Part shown: piece by piece, positions 18,314 through 25,891 of the stretch
Layout: the number at the start of each line of letters is the position of its first letter
Numbering within the stretch: the first letter of the stretch is position 1
Assembly: GCA_036419695.1 (NCBI GenBank)
Contig: CP143946.1
Location: 4,024,001 to 4,088,000 of the forward strand
From: [Clostridium] symbiosum
GTDB lineage: Bacteria; Bacillota; Clostridia; Lachnospirales; Lachnospiraceae
Length of the DNA stretch: 64,000 nucleotides
Reading direction: 5' to 3'
The notes under the pieces: generated by a model
Databases searched by the model: none
What the model saw: the letters and a program-made list of their open reading frames with translations, nothing else
Told to the model about the DNA's origin: nothing
Made by a program: the position numbers and the translations under genes

Positions 18314-19078
18314 ATGATACAGAGCCTCCTTCGTTCCATGGAACTTTTAGAGCTTTTAAAAGAGACTACCCATAAATACTCCATCGCAGAACTGTCTGAG
18401 GCGACCGATCTTCCGCCCAGCACCATTCACCGTATTCTCCAGACCTTCTGCGAGAAGAAATACGTGATGCGCGATGAACATGCACACACTTATCAGCTTG
18501 GCCCGGCCCTGATTTCCCTTGGGCGCGCCGCCGCCAACAACGTCCGCATCCAGGAGGCCGCGCTTCCCATCTTAAAGAATCTTTCCTATAATACAAGGGA
18601 AGATTCCTATCTGATCATTCAGGTAGGGGATAAGGGCCTGGTTCTGGATAAGATGGACGGTCCAAACCATCTGAAGGTGGTGGAGGAATTCGGTTATGAG
18701 ATGGATCTTCACTGCGGAGCCATCCGCAAGGTTCTTCTGGCCTATCAGGATCAGAAATATATCGACTATTACCTGAACAACATCCTGGATCGCCCGGAAT
18801 CTTTTCCGCAGATCAGCCGAAACGCCCTGGCTTCCGAGCTCAGGACAATCCGTGAACGCGGAATCGCGGTCTCCCACGGTGAATACGTCCACGATGCAGT
18901 GGGAATCGGAGCTCCTATTTTCGGCATTGAGGGCAGGGTTGCCGCATCGGTCGGGATTATCGCCCCGTATTCCAGGGTTGCCGACGATACCCATCTGAAT
19001 CACCTGGAGGAACAGGTGAAGCATAGCGCCGCCGAATTATCTTATTATATGGGACATACGTTCCAAAAGAACTGCTGA
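18314..19078 (+). CDS. IclR family transcriptional regulator
   Basis: A 254-residue regulator with the N-terminal winged helix (SLLRSMELLELL, IAELSEATDLPPSTIHRILQTF, residues 3-50) and a C-terminal IclR ligand domain (LDKMDGPNHLKVVEEFG, LHCGAIRKVLLAY, VGIGAPIFG). GGAGG precedes the ATG. It shares a transcript with the acidic membrane protein upstream. No enzyme operon adjoins it, so its target is unknown. A perfect 14-bp hairpin terminator follows. Confidence 0.92.
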   Translation: MIQSLLRSMELLELLKETTHKYSIAELSEATDLPPSTIHRILQTFCEKKYVMRDEHAHTYQLGPALISLGRAAANNVRIQEAALPILKNLSYNTREDSYLIIQVGDKGLVLDKMDGPNHLKVVEEFGYEMDLHCGAIRKVLLAYQDQKYIDYYLNNILDRPESFPQISRNALASELRTIRERGIAVSHGEYVHDAVGIGAPIFGIEGRVAASVGIIAPYSRVADDTHLNHLEEQVKHSAAELSYYMGHTFQKNC

Positions 19079-19116
19079 GCCTTCCAGGCTGCACAACGCG
19101 GTTCCAAACAGCAATG

Positions 19117-19164
19117 AAAAACCGGGAAAAACCGTCCTCTGCAGGGCATGTTTTCCCGGTTTTT
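19117..19164. terminator. Bidirectional terminator between IclR and TetR genes
   Basis: AAAAACCGGGAAAA (19117-19130) pairs perfectly with TTTTCCCGGTTTTT (19151-19164). It supplies U-runs on both strands for the two convergent genes. Confidence 0.92.
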
Positions 19165-19201
19165 CGATTGATGGCCGAAGCATACGCACCGGCCGCCACC
19201 G

Positions 19202-19882
19202 TCATTTGTAAAGTTCAGGGTTCTCCCACAGGATATGCTCCACAATCTCGCGGCTTCTCCGGCAGCATTCCTCTATTATCTTCTGCTCGTCCGGAAAATG
19301 CCACATTCCGATGGAGACACGGAATACGCTGTCCGGTATAGACTCTTTTAAATACAGTTTTTCCTTTCCGTACAGGACCATGGCGCTCTCCATACAGGCA
19401 GAAACATAGTTTCCATAGGTGGCAGTGCGGATCGCATCCTCCTCGGAAAGTTCGGGGCAGTATTTCTTCCAGATGCGCAGATCCGTCTCGATGCCGGAAT
19501 CCGCCAGCACTTCGAACATGATATATTCCCTCAGGACATCTTTATAGAATTCGAAAAAAATCGGAGTGGAAAAAACCGTATAGGACAGCCTCTCCAGTAC
19601 CGCCGAATAAAGTGCAGGTTCATTCTCCCAGTCCACATAGCGGTGGACCGCCCCGGCAAACTGACTCATCTTTCCCTTTACCAGCTCTATGGCCACTTCC
19701 CGCTTGTTTTTGAAATAATATGTGATAAGCCCATGGCTGACCCCGGCATCCGCCGCAATCTGGCGCATGCTGGTCTTTGTATAACCGTATTTCTGAAAAA
19801 GTCCGTAGGCAATCTTCAGTATCTCCTTCTTTGATTCTTCCGCCTTTTCTTTTCTGGAATTTTCTTCTTCGCTGTTTCTCAT
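19202..19882 (-). CDS. TetR family transcriptional regulator
   Basis: A 226-residue repressor. The N-terminal TetR helix-turn-helix spans about residues 20-62 (ILKIAYGLFQKYGYTKTSMRQIAADAG then SHGLITYYFKNK). The variable ligand domain follows. The ATG at 19882 is supported by GAGAGG 9 nt upstream, while the in-frame codons at 19909 and 20074 lack a ribosome site. It is encoded just downstream of the amino-acid permease. The palindromes at 21595 and 21711 between permease and the cupin-flavin-ferredoxin gene are plausible operators. Confidence 0.9.
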   Translation of the reverse strand: MRNSEEENSRKEKAEESKKEILKIAYGLFQKYGYTKTSMRQIAADAGVSHGLITYYFKNKREVAIELVKGKMSQFAGAVHRYVDWENEPALYSAVLERLSYTVFSTPIFFEFYKDVLREYIMFEVLADSGIETDLRIWKKYCPELSEEDAIRTATYGNYVSACMESAMVLYGKEKLYLKESIPDSVFRVSIGMWHFPDEQKIIEECCRRSREIVEHILWENPELYK

Positions 19883-19974
19883 AAAATCATACCTCTCAAC
19901 CGGTCTCATTGCCCAGACTGACTGAGCCTCTGATACTATTATAGGATAAGGCCGGGAAAAAATCAAATGGGGAT

Positions 19975-20005
19975 AAAAAACCGGGCGGCTCCATTCTCCG
20001 CCCGG
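19975..20005 (-). terminator. Terminator of the permease gene
   Basis: On the minus strand an 8-bp GC stem (CCGGGCGG at 19981-19988 with CCGCCCGG at 19998-20005) is followed by six U. It lies about 80 bp after the permease stop. Confidence 0.88.
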
Positions 20006-20083
20006 CATACTATGTAATCGATTATAAAACGCTGAAGCAGCTTCTGCCACGGGCCGTTGCCGCCCGCTCCGCACCCGGTAAAC

Positions 20084-21424
20084 TCAGGCCTCCTCGTAGC
20101 TGACCTCAATCTCTACACCCGATTTGCTGTATTTCAGCATCAGATACGGATAAACCAGAGCCACGCCCAGATAAATGAACAGACCGATAACATCCGCCTT
20201 TGTCAGCTCAATCGCCAGGAAATAACAGAACATGATATCCACCAGGGCGCTGACGATGCATCCCGCCTTGTAAACTCCCGGTGACACGTGGAACGGCGAT
20301 TTCTCCCAAAGATCCGGAATTTTTTTCGGAAGCGTCAGCAGACAGAGTGAAATAACAACCGTGGCCGCACTTGCCAGGAAATTGCCGACATTTGCAATGG
20401 TTGACATATCCCATCCAAAGATAATGATGGATGCGGTCAGCAGGTAAATAATTGTCATGATCCAGTGGTTCGTCCCAAACCGCTTATTCTCGGCCGCCAG
20501 GAATCTCGGGAACCAGCCGTCCTCACATGCCTGGGCCAGAGGAGGGGTAATCCATCCAAACAATGCATTCAGCGAGGTTACCAGCGCAACCATGGCGCCG
20601 CCGACCATGAAGAAGATATATATGGGTCTCGGGAAAATCTCCGCCGCCACAAGGCCCAGGGACTTACCTGCCACTTCCTCTACCGGCAGGACGCCCGCGG
20701 CTACAAATGCCATGCCTGTGTAAAGAAGGCTCACGACAAGCGTTCCGACAATAATTGCAAACGGAATATCTTTCGTCGGTTTTTTACACTGTTTTCCAAA
20801 GTTAATGATAAATACCGCACCGCTGGGAGCCATACTCAGAAGAGCCGTCGCGGACATGAATCCGTTAAATCCACCGAAAAAGAAATCATCTCCGCCGAAG
20901 AAGCCCGGTTTGATTTCAGACACGCCGAATCCGATAAAAGTACTCAGCGCTATAATCAGGACCACCACAAGCACATACTGGACCTTAGCGGCGATTTTCA
21001 CGCCAAACAGGTTGATCAGATAAAAAACGGTCAGACAGGCAAATGCAATCAGCCTTCCGTTGACATTCGGGAAAAAGTCCAGCACATAATCTGCAAAGGA
21101 CAGGGCATACATCGATGCACCGAAAAAGAAGCTGATAAATATTACCGCATAAAGGCCCGCAAAATATTTACCGCCGAACATTGCCGCCTGTGTGTAAAAA
21201 CCACCGTTCATACGGATCGTTCCGCCTGCAAAGAACTGCGGAATTGCTTCAAATAAGACGAGCACACAGGCAAACAGGAATGCCCATACCGCTGACCGGC
21301 CGGTCATACCGATCGCAATTCCCGTGACTGCCATGATTCCCCCGCCGATTACATTGCCCACGGCCAACATAACCAAATCCGCCCTGCTCAGAATTTTCTC
21401 ACTATGTGACGCTTTACCTGACAT
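20084..21424 (-). CDS. APC superfamily amino acid permease
   Basis: A 446-residue multi-spanning transporter, about 12 membrane helices. The first helix carries VMLAVGNVIGGGIMAVTG, the APC-family substrate-binding Gly motif. Later segments include FGVKIAAKVQYVLVVVL and ALFGWITPPLAQACEDGWFP. The ATG at 21424 has TAGGAGGAGG just before it, and the longer frame from 21577 lacks one. The substrate is probably an amino acid or amine but cannot be specified. It is divergent from the cupin-flavin-ferredoxin gene, with two near-identical palindromes between them, and is followed by the TetR gene. Confidence 0.9.
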   Translation of the reverse strand: MSGKASHSEKILSRADLVMLAVGNVIGGGIMAVTGIAIGMTGRSAVWAFLFACVLVLFEAIPQFFAGGTIRMNGGFYTQAAMFGGKYFAGLYAVIFISFFFGASMYALSFADYVLDFFPNVNGRLIAFACLTVFYLINLFGVKIAAKVQYVLVVVLIIALSTFIGFGVSEIKPGFFGGDDFFFGGFNGFMSATALLSMAPSGAVFIINFGKQCKKPTKDIPFAIIVGTLVVSLLYTGMAFVAAGVLPVEEVAGKSLGLVAAEIFPRPIYIFFMVGGAMVALVTSLNALFGWITPPLAQACEDGWFPRFLAAENKRFGTNHWIMTIIYLLTASIIIFGWDMSTIANVGNFLASAATVVISLCLLTLPKKIPDLWEKSPFHVSPGVYKAGCIVSALVDIMFCYFLAIELTKADVIGLFIYLGVALVYPYLMLKYSKSGVEIEVSYEEA

Positions 21425-21594
21425 ACTGCTACCTCCTCCTAATCCTCTTTTGCCATTTGCCGTTTCTTTTAAAACAGCAAATCCTTCGTGTCCTGCGCAC
21501 TTTTCCGGTACCACCGCCGCGCAGAAAAACGCTGTTTCAGGTTTTGTGTGAATTTTTGAAATGTTTACGCGTTTCATTCCCTGGTTCCACTATA

Positions 21595-21608
21595 CTATAC
21601 ATGTATAG
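21595..21608. promoter_or_regulatory. Palindromic operator 1
   Basis: CTATACATGTATAG is a perfect 14-bp palindrome in the divergent permease/fusion-gene region. A sibling site lies at 21711-21724. The TetR protein encoded at 19202-19882 is the obvious candidate binder. Confidence 0.75.
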
Positions 21609-21710
21609 CGAAGTCAACAGTATTTTTATCGTCTTTATCACCGAAAAAAGTAAGAATTATTCGTTAATATTGACGATTTTTAATTATTTTTATTTTACCC
21701 ATTGTTTTTA

Positions 21711-21724
21711 CTTTACATGTATAG
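21711..21724. promoter_or_regulatory. Palindromic operator 2
   Basis: CTTTACATGTATAG differs from operator 1 by one base. It lies 83 bp upstream of the fusion-gene ATG. Two copies in one divergent region suggest coordinate repression of both sides. Confidence 0.72.
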
Positions 21725-21806
21725 TATTCTAAAAACAGTATTGAGGAGATTGTACCGAATACAGCAGAAACAGTTTTATAATAAAACCTTAAAGGAGATT
21801 ACCGCT

Positions 21807-23051
21807 ATGAAAAAAAAGAAATGGGAACATCTTTTCATCTCCCCCTCGTACAGACCTCCCCTCCTGGATGATCTGTATGATGAAGAGGGTGACCTGAACA
21901 CCGGCCGTACCCGCGGGCAGACTTATTCTTCCAATGAACTCTTCGAATCCTGTAAGGCTCATATGGGGCTTTCCTGGTTTTACGAAATACCCGAAAAGAA
22001 TCCCTTTGTCGGGGAACACGTACACGATGTAGATGAACTGATCTTCTTTATGCCTGCCTATACGAAAAAAGGCGACGACACCAATGTGAAGTGGGGAGAA
22101 GCCGTTATTTATATGGACGGGGAACCTTATACGGTGACGGACAACACCTGCATCTACTGTCCGGCCGGCCTGAAACACGGACCGATCATCTATAACCGTA
22201 TTGATATACCAAACTGCTTCCTCACCGTCCTCATGACGGACAAATATACACGGATTGAAAACGGCAAGGTTGTAGATCTTATTAACGGACAGTATGTACC
22301 CGTAGCGGACGCCCCTTCCGAAGAGGTAAGGGATGCGGCGCCCGCTCCGGGCCATGTTCCCTTTGATCCGCTCCCCGTATTCGGTCTGAGTGAATCGAGT
22401 CCCAACGAAGAAAAGAAAAAAGCCGCCTGCGGCTTTATCAGACGCGGCGGATATATGATATTTGGCACAGTTTCCACGGACGGTATCACTCCGACCACCA
22501 GAGGCCTGGAGCTGCATTTCCTGGATGAGCAGGAAAACATGTATATTGGAGTGGCGAAGGGAAAACCCGTCTTTTACGAGCTGATGCGCTCCCCCTATCT
22601 CTCGGGATGTGTAACGGAAATGACCGTAAAAGATCTGGCGCTCTCCGTGCGCATCAATGCCCACGTGAAGCTTTTGGAACCGGCGGAGGCCCCTGAAATC
22701 TATGAAAGATACTGGCAGTTAAATCCCGGCACAAAGGCGCTGTATGCCAAAGATCTGGATATGTTCCGCATTTTTATTCTCGACAGGGGGGAAGGGGAAA
22801 TCTTCCACCTGCCCGAGGATGATGAGGTCACGCGGGTGCGTTTTTCCTTTGGTGAGCAGTCCGTACGCCCCTGGGCCTATGAAATAGGCGGCAGCTGTAC
22901 CGGCTGCGGCGCCTGTGCAGAGGCCTGCATGAAAAATGTAATTACTCCCGACGGAAATGGAAAGTACCGGATTGACCATTATAGCTGTCTCGAATGCGGC
23001 CGCTGTTACATGACCTGCCCAAATCAGGCGATCGAGTGTAATTGCAGGTAG
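21807..23051 (+). CDS. Cupin / flavin-oxidase-like / 2[4Fe-4S] ferredoxin fusion protein
   Basis: A 414-residue three-part protein. Residues 55-145 look like a metal cupin: H71, H73 and E77 in GEHVHDVDE, and H124 in AGLKHGP. Residues 205-350 resemble a pyridoxamine-5-phosphate-oxidase-like FMN domain (GYMIFGTVSTDG; MYIGVAKGKPVFYELMRSP). Residues 364-404 are two CxxCxxCxxxC clusters (C364, C367, C370, C374; C394, C397, C400, C404). Flavin plus ferredoxin is common in anaerobes, but the added cupin is unusual. AAAGGAG supports the ATG at 21807, not 21702. It is divergent from an amino-acid permease and shares its operators, so it may reduce or oxidise the imported compound. Confidence 0.85.
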   Translation: MKKKKWEHLFISPSYRPPLLDDLYDEEGDLNTGRTRGQTYSSNELFESCKAHMGLSWFYEIPEKNPFVGEHVHDVDELIFFMPAYTKKGDDTNVKWGEAVIYMDGEPYTVTDNTCIYCPAGLKHGPIIYNRIDIPNCFLTVLMTDKYTRIENGKVVDLINGQYVPVADAPSEEVRDAAPAPGHVPFDPLPVFGLSESSPNEEKKKAACGFIRRGGYMIFGTVSTDGITPTTRGLELHFLDEQENMYIGVAKGKPVFYELMRSPYLSGCVTEMTVKDLALSVRINAHVKLLEPAEAPEIYERYWQLNPGTKALYAKDLDMFRIFILDRGEGEIFHLPEDDEVTRVRFSFGEQSVRPWAYEIGGSCTGCGACAEACMKNVITPDGNGKYRIDHYSCLECGRCYMTCPNQAIECNCR

Positions 23052-23103
23052 GATTCAGCAATAGTCCGTACGCCGCAACAGCCTATACGCCGCATAGATT
23101 CCA

Positions 23104-23130
23104 CAGAGTGCCGGTCAGATCGGCACTCTG
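23104..23130. terminator. Hairpin between convergent genes
   Basis: CAGAGTGCCG pairs with CGGCACTCTG across a 7-nt loop, between the fusion gene end and the 161-residue gene end. The U-run is weak, so termination is only likely. Confidence 0.55.
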
Positions 23131-23139
23131 AAAATCTGT

Positions 23140-23625
23140 CTATACGGTTTCTCTATCTTTCCGCTTCTGTTCCGTCTCATATTCAACCGCCTCCGTCATG
23201 AGACGGATGCAGTCAAGCGTGCTGTTATAAGGTTTCTCGATACTCTTCTCCGGCCAGGCAATGCTGCCCTGCCAGCTTGAATGATAACGGTACCGTGTAT
23301 GGACCACAAAAAGAGCTATATAGCTCTCCCGCCCCATCCACGTATCCCGGCCGTCATCGTCAGGCTTGTCGCGGAGCACGAAGCCGTTCTTCCCACTCTC
23401 TTTCTGCCCAAAAAATGAAACGGGTAAAGAATCCGGCCTCTCAAGACCCAGAAAATCATAAATCCGATCCATCTTGATTGCAAAATCCCCCATTCCATGA
23501 AATAAGACGGGTTCCTTCAAACAGTAGTTGACGATTCTCCCCGACAGGATGCCGTCCTCATATTTTTCCACATATACGACAGAGCATGCCGCCATTGATG
23601 AGATACTCTTTTTTTCTGTATTCAA
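23140..23625 (-). CDS. Hypothetical 161-residue protein next to an invertible switch
   Basis: I do not recognise this protein. It is cytoplasmic, with no membrane segment or signal peptide. It has an aromatic-rich stretch (YIALFVVHTRYRYHSSWQGSIAW) and a charged C-terminus. The start is TTG at 23625, about 11 nt after GAAGGAGG, and no ATG upstream fits. A promoter inside the putative invertible segment (23716-24041) points at it. Its expression may therefore depend on segment orientation. Confidence 0.7.
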   Translation of the reverse strand: MNTEKKSISSMAACSVVYVEKYEDGILSGRIVNYCLKEPVLFHGMGDFAIKMDRIYDFLGLERPDSLPVSFFGQKESGKNGFVLRDKPDDDGRDTWMGRESYIALFVVHTRYRYHSSWQGSIAWPEKSIEKPYNSTLDCIRLMTEAVEYETEQKRKDRETV

Positions 23626-23760
23626 CGGTTCCGTCCCTCCTTCCTTCTCTCTTTTCCCAGCCTCTTTATCATGTTTTCCAGGAGGCTTTACGTCTAAACG
23701 GTATTATGTATTCCGGTCACATAATTCAGATTATGTGACATTTTAGAAAATGTATTGATA

Positions 23761-23788
23761 AATATAAGGAATACATGTTTATTGTAAA
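23761..23788 (-). promoter_or_regulatory. Leftward promoter inside the invertible segment
   Basis: On the minus strand TTTACA (23783-23788) and TATATT (23761-23766) are separated by 16 bp. It reads out of the segment toward the TTG-started gene at 23625. Confidence 0.65.
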
Positions 23789-23899
23789 ACATAAACAGAC
23801 TTTTTTCAACGCCGGCCGGCCACTGTTCCCTGTTTTTTTTGAATTAAAATTAAATCTTTTTTGGTGCCCAGACCATATAGAACGCGTCAAATATAAAAA

Positions 23900-23932
23900 A
23901 GCATGACAAAATAATTTGGCATGCTGCTTTTT
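23900..23932. terminator. Central hairpin of the invertible segment
   Basis: AGCATGACAAA (23900-23910) pairs with TTTGGCATGCT (23915-23925), one mismatch. A-run before and T-run after let it terminate in both directions, separating outward promoters at the two ends. Confidence 0.7.
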
Positions 23933-23971
23933 GTGCAAATTCACAATCTTCCGATACCCCCCGGATATGTT

Positions 23972-24001
23972 TTGATTTGAAGCAAACAGGTTAAATATTA
24001 T
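23972..24001 (+). promoter_or_regulatory. Possible rightward promoter inside the invertible segment
   Basis: TTGATT (23972-23977), 18 bp, TATTAT (23996-24001). It reads toward the 3 prime end of the recombinase gene as antisense. After inversion it would face the 161-residue gene. Confidence 0.4.
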
Positions 24002-24032
24002 TCCGTTTACTTTAGCAGTCACATAATCTGAA

Positions 24033-24902
24033 TTATGTGGCGCCGCAGGCGCCTTCCCATCCCTGAACAAGCCCAAGCTGCGAAATTATTTTTTTATGTT
24101 CCTCACCGGTCGTTGCTGTGTAAATTCTGGTCGTCTCGATACTGGCGTGTCCCATCACCTCGGCAAGGCGGAGAAGATCCTTTTTTAACCGGTAAAACGT
24201 AAGGGCAAACAGATGGCGCAGATTATGCGGAAATACTTTTTTCGCGTCAATTCCCGCATCCTGGCAGAGTTTCTTCATCCTGCGCCAAATGACGCTGCGG
24301 TCGACGGCGCTTCCGTTCCTGGATACAAATACCGGCCCAGATGTAATGCCGTTTCTGTTAAGATACGTTTTCAAAAGCCGCACCAGAGCTTTCGGCAGAA
24401 AAATGACCCTGGATTTTCCCTTATTGTTGACATAGGCATAGCCAGCCGCAACAGCCTTGACATCAATCGCCGAGAGTTCACTGACCCGGATACCGGTACT
24501 GCATATCGTCTGCATAATCAGATTTAACTGAAAGTCACCTTTTCGCTCCGCGCTCTCAATCAGCCTCTCATACTCCTTTTTGCTTATAAAGGAATCGTTT
24601 CTGCAGAAAAACGTTTTCTGTACCTTAAACTGCTGGACCTTGCAGTCGCTCCATCCCAGATATTCAAAAAAACGGTTCAGGGCCACCAACATCGAATTTG
24701 CGCTGCTCACCCTGTAATACTCCTTCAAATACTGCTTGTAAGCTATAACCTGTTCTTTGTTTACCCGCTTTCCCTGGGGAAGAAATTTGTAAAAATGCCT
24801 GATGTCGCGGATATACTTTTCAATTGTCAGCTTCGATTTTTCTTCTTCATACAATTTGCCTTCATATTTTTTGATGTTTTCCAGTCTGATTATCTTGTCC
24901 AT
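24033..24902 (-). CDS. Tyrosine recombinase (XerC/D-like)
   Basis: A 289-residue site-specific recombinase. The N-terminal SAM-like core-binding domain is about 1-95. The catalytic domain holds R139 (STGIRVSEL), a beta-hairpin lysine near 163, H226 and R229 (PHNLRHLF), H252 (MGHASIETT) and the nucleophile Y261. All key residues are present. It lies beside two inverted sites, and its final codons ACA TAA are part of the right one, so local DNA inversion is the likely job. It does not look like a phage integrase, since no phage genes or tRNA adjoin it. A 14-bp inverted repeat sits just upstream of the start. Confidence 0.92.
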   Translation of the reverse strand: MDKIIRLENIKKYEGKLYEEEKSKLTIEKYIRDIRHFYKFLPQGKRVNKEQVIAYKQYLKEYYRVSSANSMLVALNRFFEYLGWSDCKVQQFKVQKTFFCRNDSFISKKEYERLIESAERKGDFQLNLIMQTICSTGIRVSELSAIDVKAVAAGYAYVNNKGKSRVIFLPKALVRLLKTYLNRNGITSGPVFVSRNGSAVDRSVIWRRMKKLCQDAGIDAKKVFPHNLRHLFALTFYRLKKDLLRLAEVMGHASIETTRIYTATTGEEHKKIISQLGLVQGWEGACGAT

Positions 24903-24912
24903 TCTCTGTCCT

Positions 24913-24949
24913 CCGTATTTTTATATTTACACTATATATAAAAATACGG
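24913..24949. repeat. 14-bp inverted repeat upstream of the recombinase
   Basis: CCGTATTTTTATAT (24913-24926) pairs perfectly with 24936-24949 over a 9-nt loop, 10 bp before the recombinase start. It could be an operator, a leader hairpin or an accessory site. The rest of 24950-25277 holds only the hairpin at 25091 and no gene that I can support. Confidence 0.6.
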
Positions 24950-25090
24950 AAAAGGGATCTGGAATTTTATTCCATTTTCTTATTTTTTATAATTTTATCT
25001 GAAATTAGATGTTTTTTCGTCTCAAATGAACCTGAATCCACTGTTTCGAGAACTTTCCTTTTGAGCTTTTCATTGCCGCTCAACCCAAAA

Positions 25091-25120
25091 AAAGTGACCA
25101 GCCGGGGAGCTGGTCACTTT
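25091..25120 (-). terminator. Terminator downstream of the MacB-core-like gene
   Basis: AAAGTGACCAGC pairs with GCTGGTCACTTT over a 6-nt loop. On the minus strand a U-run follows (A-run at 25087-25093). It ends the long transporter operon read from 31682. Confidence 0.85.
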
Positions 25121-25277
25121 AAGGAGAAGGTATTTCGTTCTTATGGGGTGTAGCAAAAACTATATAATGTATTGGGGGGGTTACGAGTATTATAATATCA
25201 CACTCTTTCCGAAAAGTGTGCACAAAGATCTTCCAGTTTCAAAACTTTTTTCGAACATTTTGAATAAAACCAGGGTG

Positions 25278-25865
25278 CTATTCGAAGCCAAGAGCCTCCA
25301 TCCTGGCCTTCAGACGCCCTCTTCCCTGAAAAGAAAATGCGGCTTTTTCTACCGGGCCCTCATCCGCCGTAAAAATAACAGCCTTTTCCTCTCTGTCGAT
25401 TACCGCGGAAACAGTATACATTTTATCACCGAAGGTAACCCGGCAGCCAGCCGTATTGACGGAACCAAACAGGGACCAGGAGACCTCCCTTGTGAGAATA
25501 CAGTCTTTTTTGTCCATCACCGCGTCAAATGAGCCGCTCAGGACTTTTCCGGGAAATGCCAGGGAGACGGGGCCGTTTACATAGACTGTCCCCACTCCTT
25601 CTTTCTTGCCGGAAACGGGTTCCTTTATAGTTCCGGCCTCCCCATGGCGCCAGCCCGCTATATTGACAAGACCTGTCATTCCACCCTTTTCCCGTTCCTT
25701 GATGTCCTCTATCTCTTCCATCGTGACATTGCGAAGCTGCAAATCCCGTTCTTCCCGTACCAGGGAACAGCTTCCCCTGATTCCCGCCGCCGCTGCAAAT
25801 GTTCCCGTTCCGGACAGGAGAAGAAGCGCCAGAAGCAATACTCTTTTTCCATATTTTATTTTCAC
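25278..25865 (-). CDS. Secreted MacB-periplasmic-core-like protein
   Basis: A 195-residue exported protein. An N-terminal signal peptide (KRVLLLALLLLSGTGTFAAAA) is followed by a domain resembling the extracellular core of MacB/FtsX-type permeases: VLSGSFDAVM, then LTREVSWSLFGSVNTAGCRVTFGDKMYTV. The membrane helices and ATPase of a real MacB are absent, so it is a stand-alone version. The start is GTG at 25865 behind AAAGGAGGAG. It is the last gene of the operon, after an HlyD/MacA-like adaptor, which suggests the two proteins work together at the cell surface. The MacB likeness is judged by eye. Confidence 0.65.
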   Translation of the reverse strand: MKIKYGKRVLLLALLLLSGTGTFAAAAGIRGSCSLVREERDLQLRNVTMEEIEDIKEREKGGMTGLVNIAGWRHGEAGTIKEPVSGKKEGVGTVYVNGPVSLAFPGKVLSGSFDAVMDKKDCILTREVSWSLFGSVNTAGCRVTFGDKMYTVSAVIDREEKAVIFTADEGPVEKAAFSFQGRGRLKARMEALGFE

Positions 25866-25891
25866 CTCTTCTCCTCCTTTCTTTCGCTTTT

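Larger units (their letters stand above)
23716..24041. mobile_element. Putative invertible DNA segment (inverton)
   Basis: Two 24-bp sites bound a 278-bp interior. Left site 23716-23739: GTCACATAAT, spacer TCAG, ATTATGTGAC. Right site 24018-24041: GTCACATAAT, spacer CTGA, ATTATGTGGC. The right site is the reverse complement of the left with one mismatch. Each has 10-bp palindromic arms and an asymmetric 4-nt spacer, the usual form of a tyrosine-recombinase site. The spacer direction predicts inversion rather than excision. The recombinase gene abuts and its stop codon lies in the right site. Confidence 0.8.

Noticed and set aside
23716..24902. Integrated phage or genomic island at the tyrosine recombinase
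   Set aside because: There is no tRNA, phage gene or direct attachment repeat. The paired sites are inverted and only 278 bp apart, which fits a local switch.
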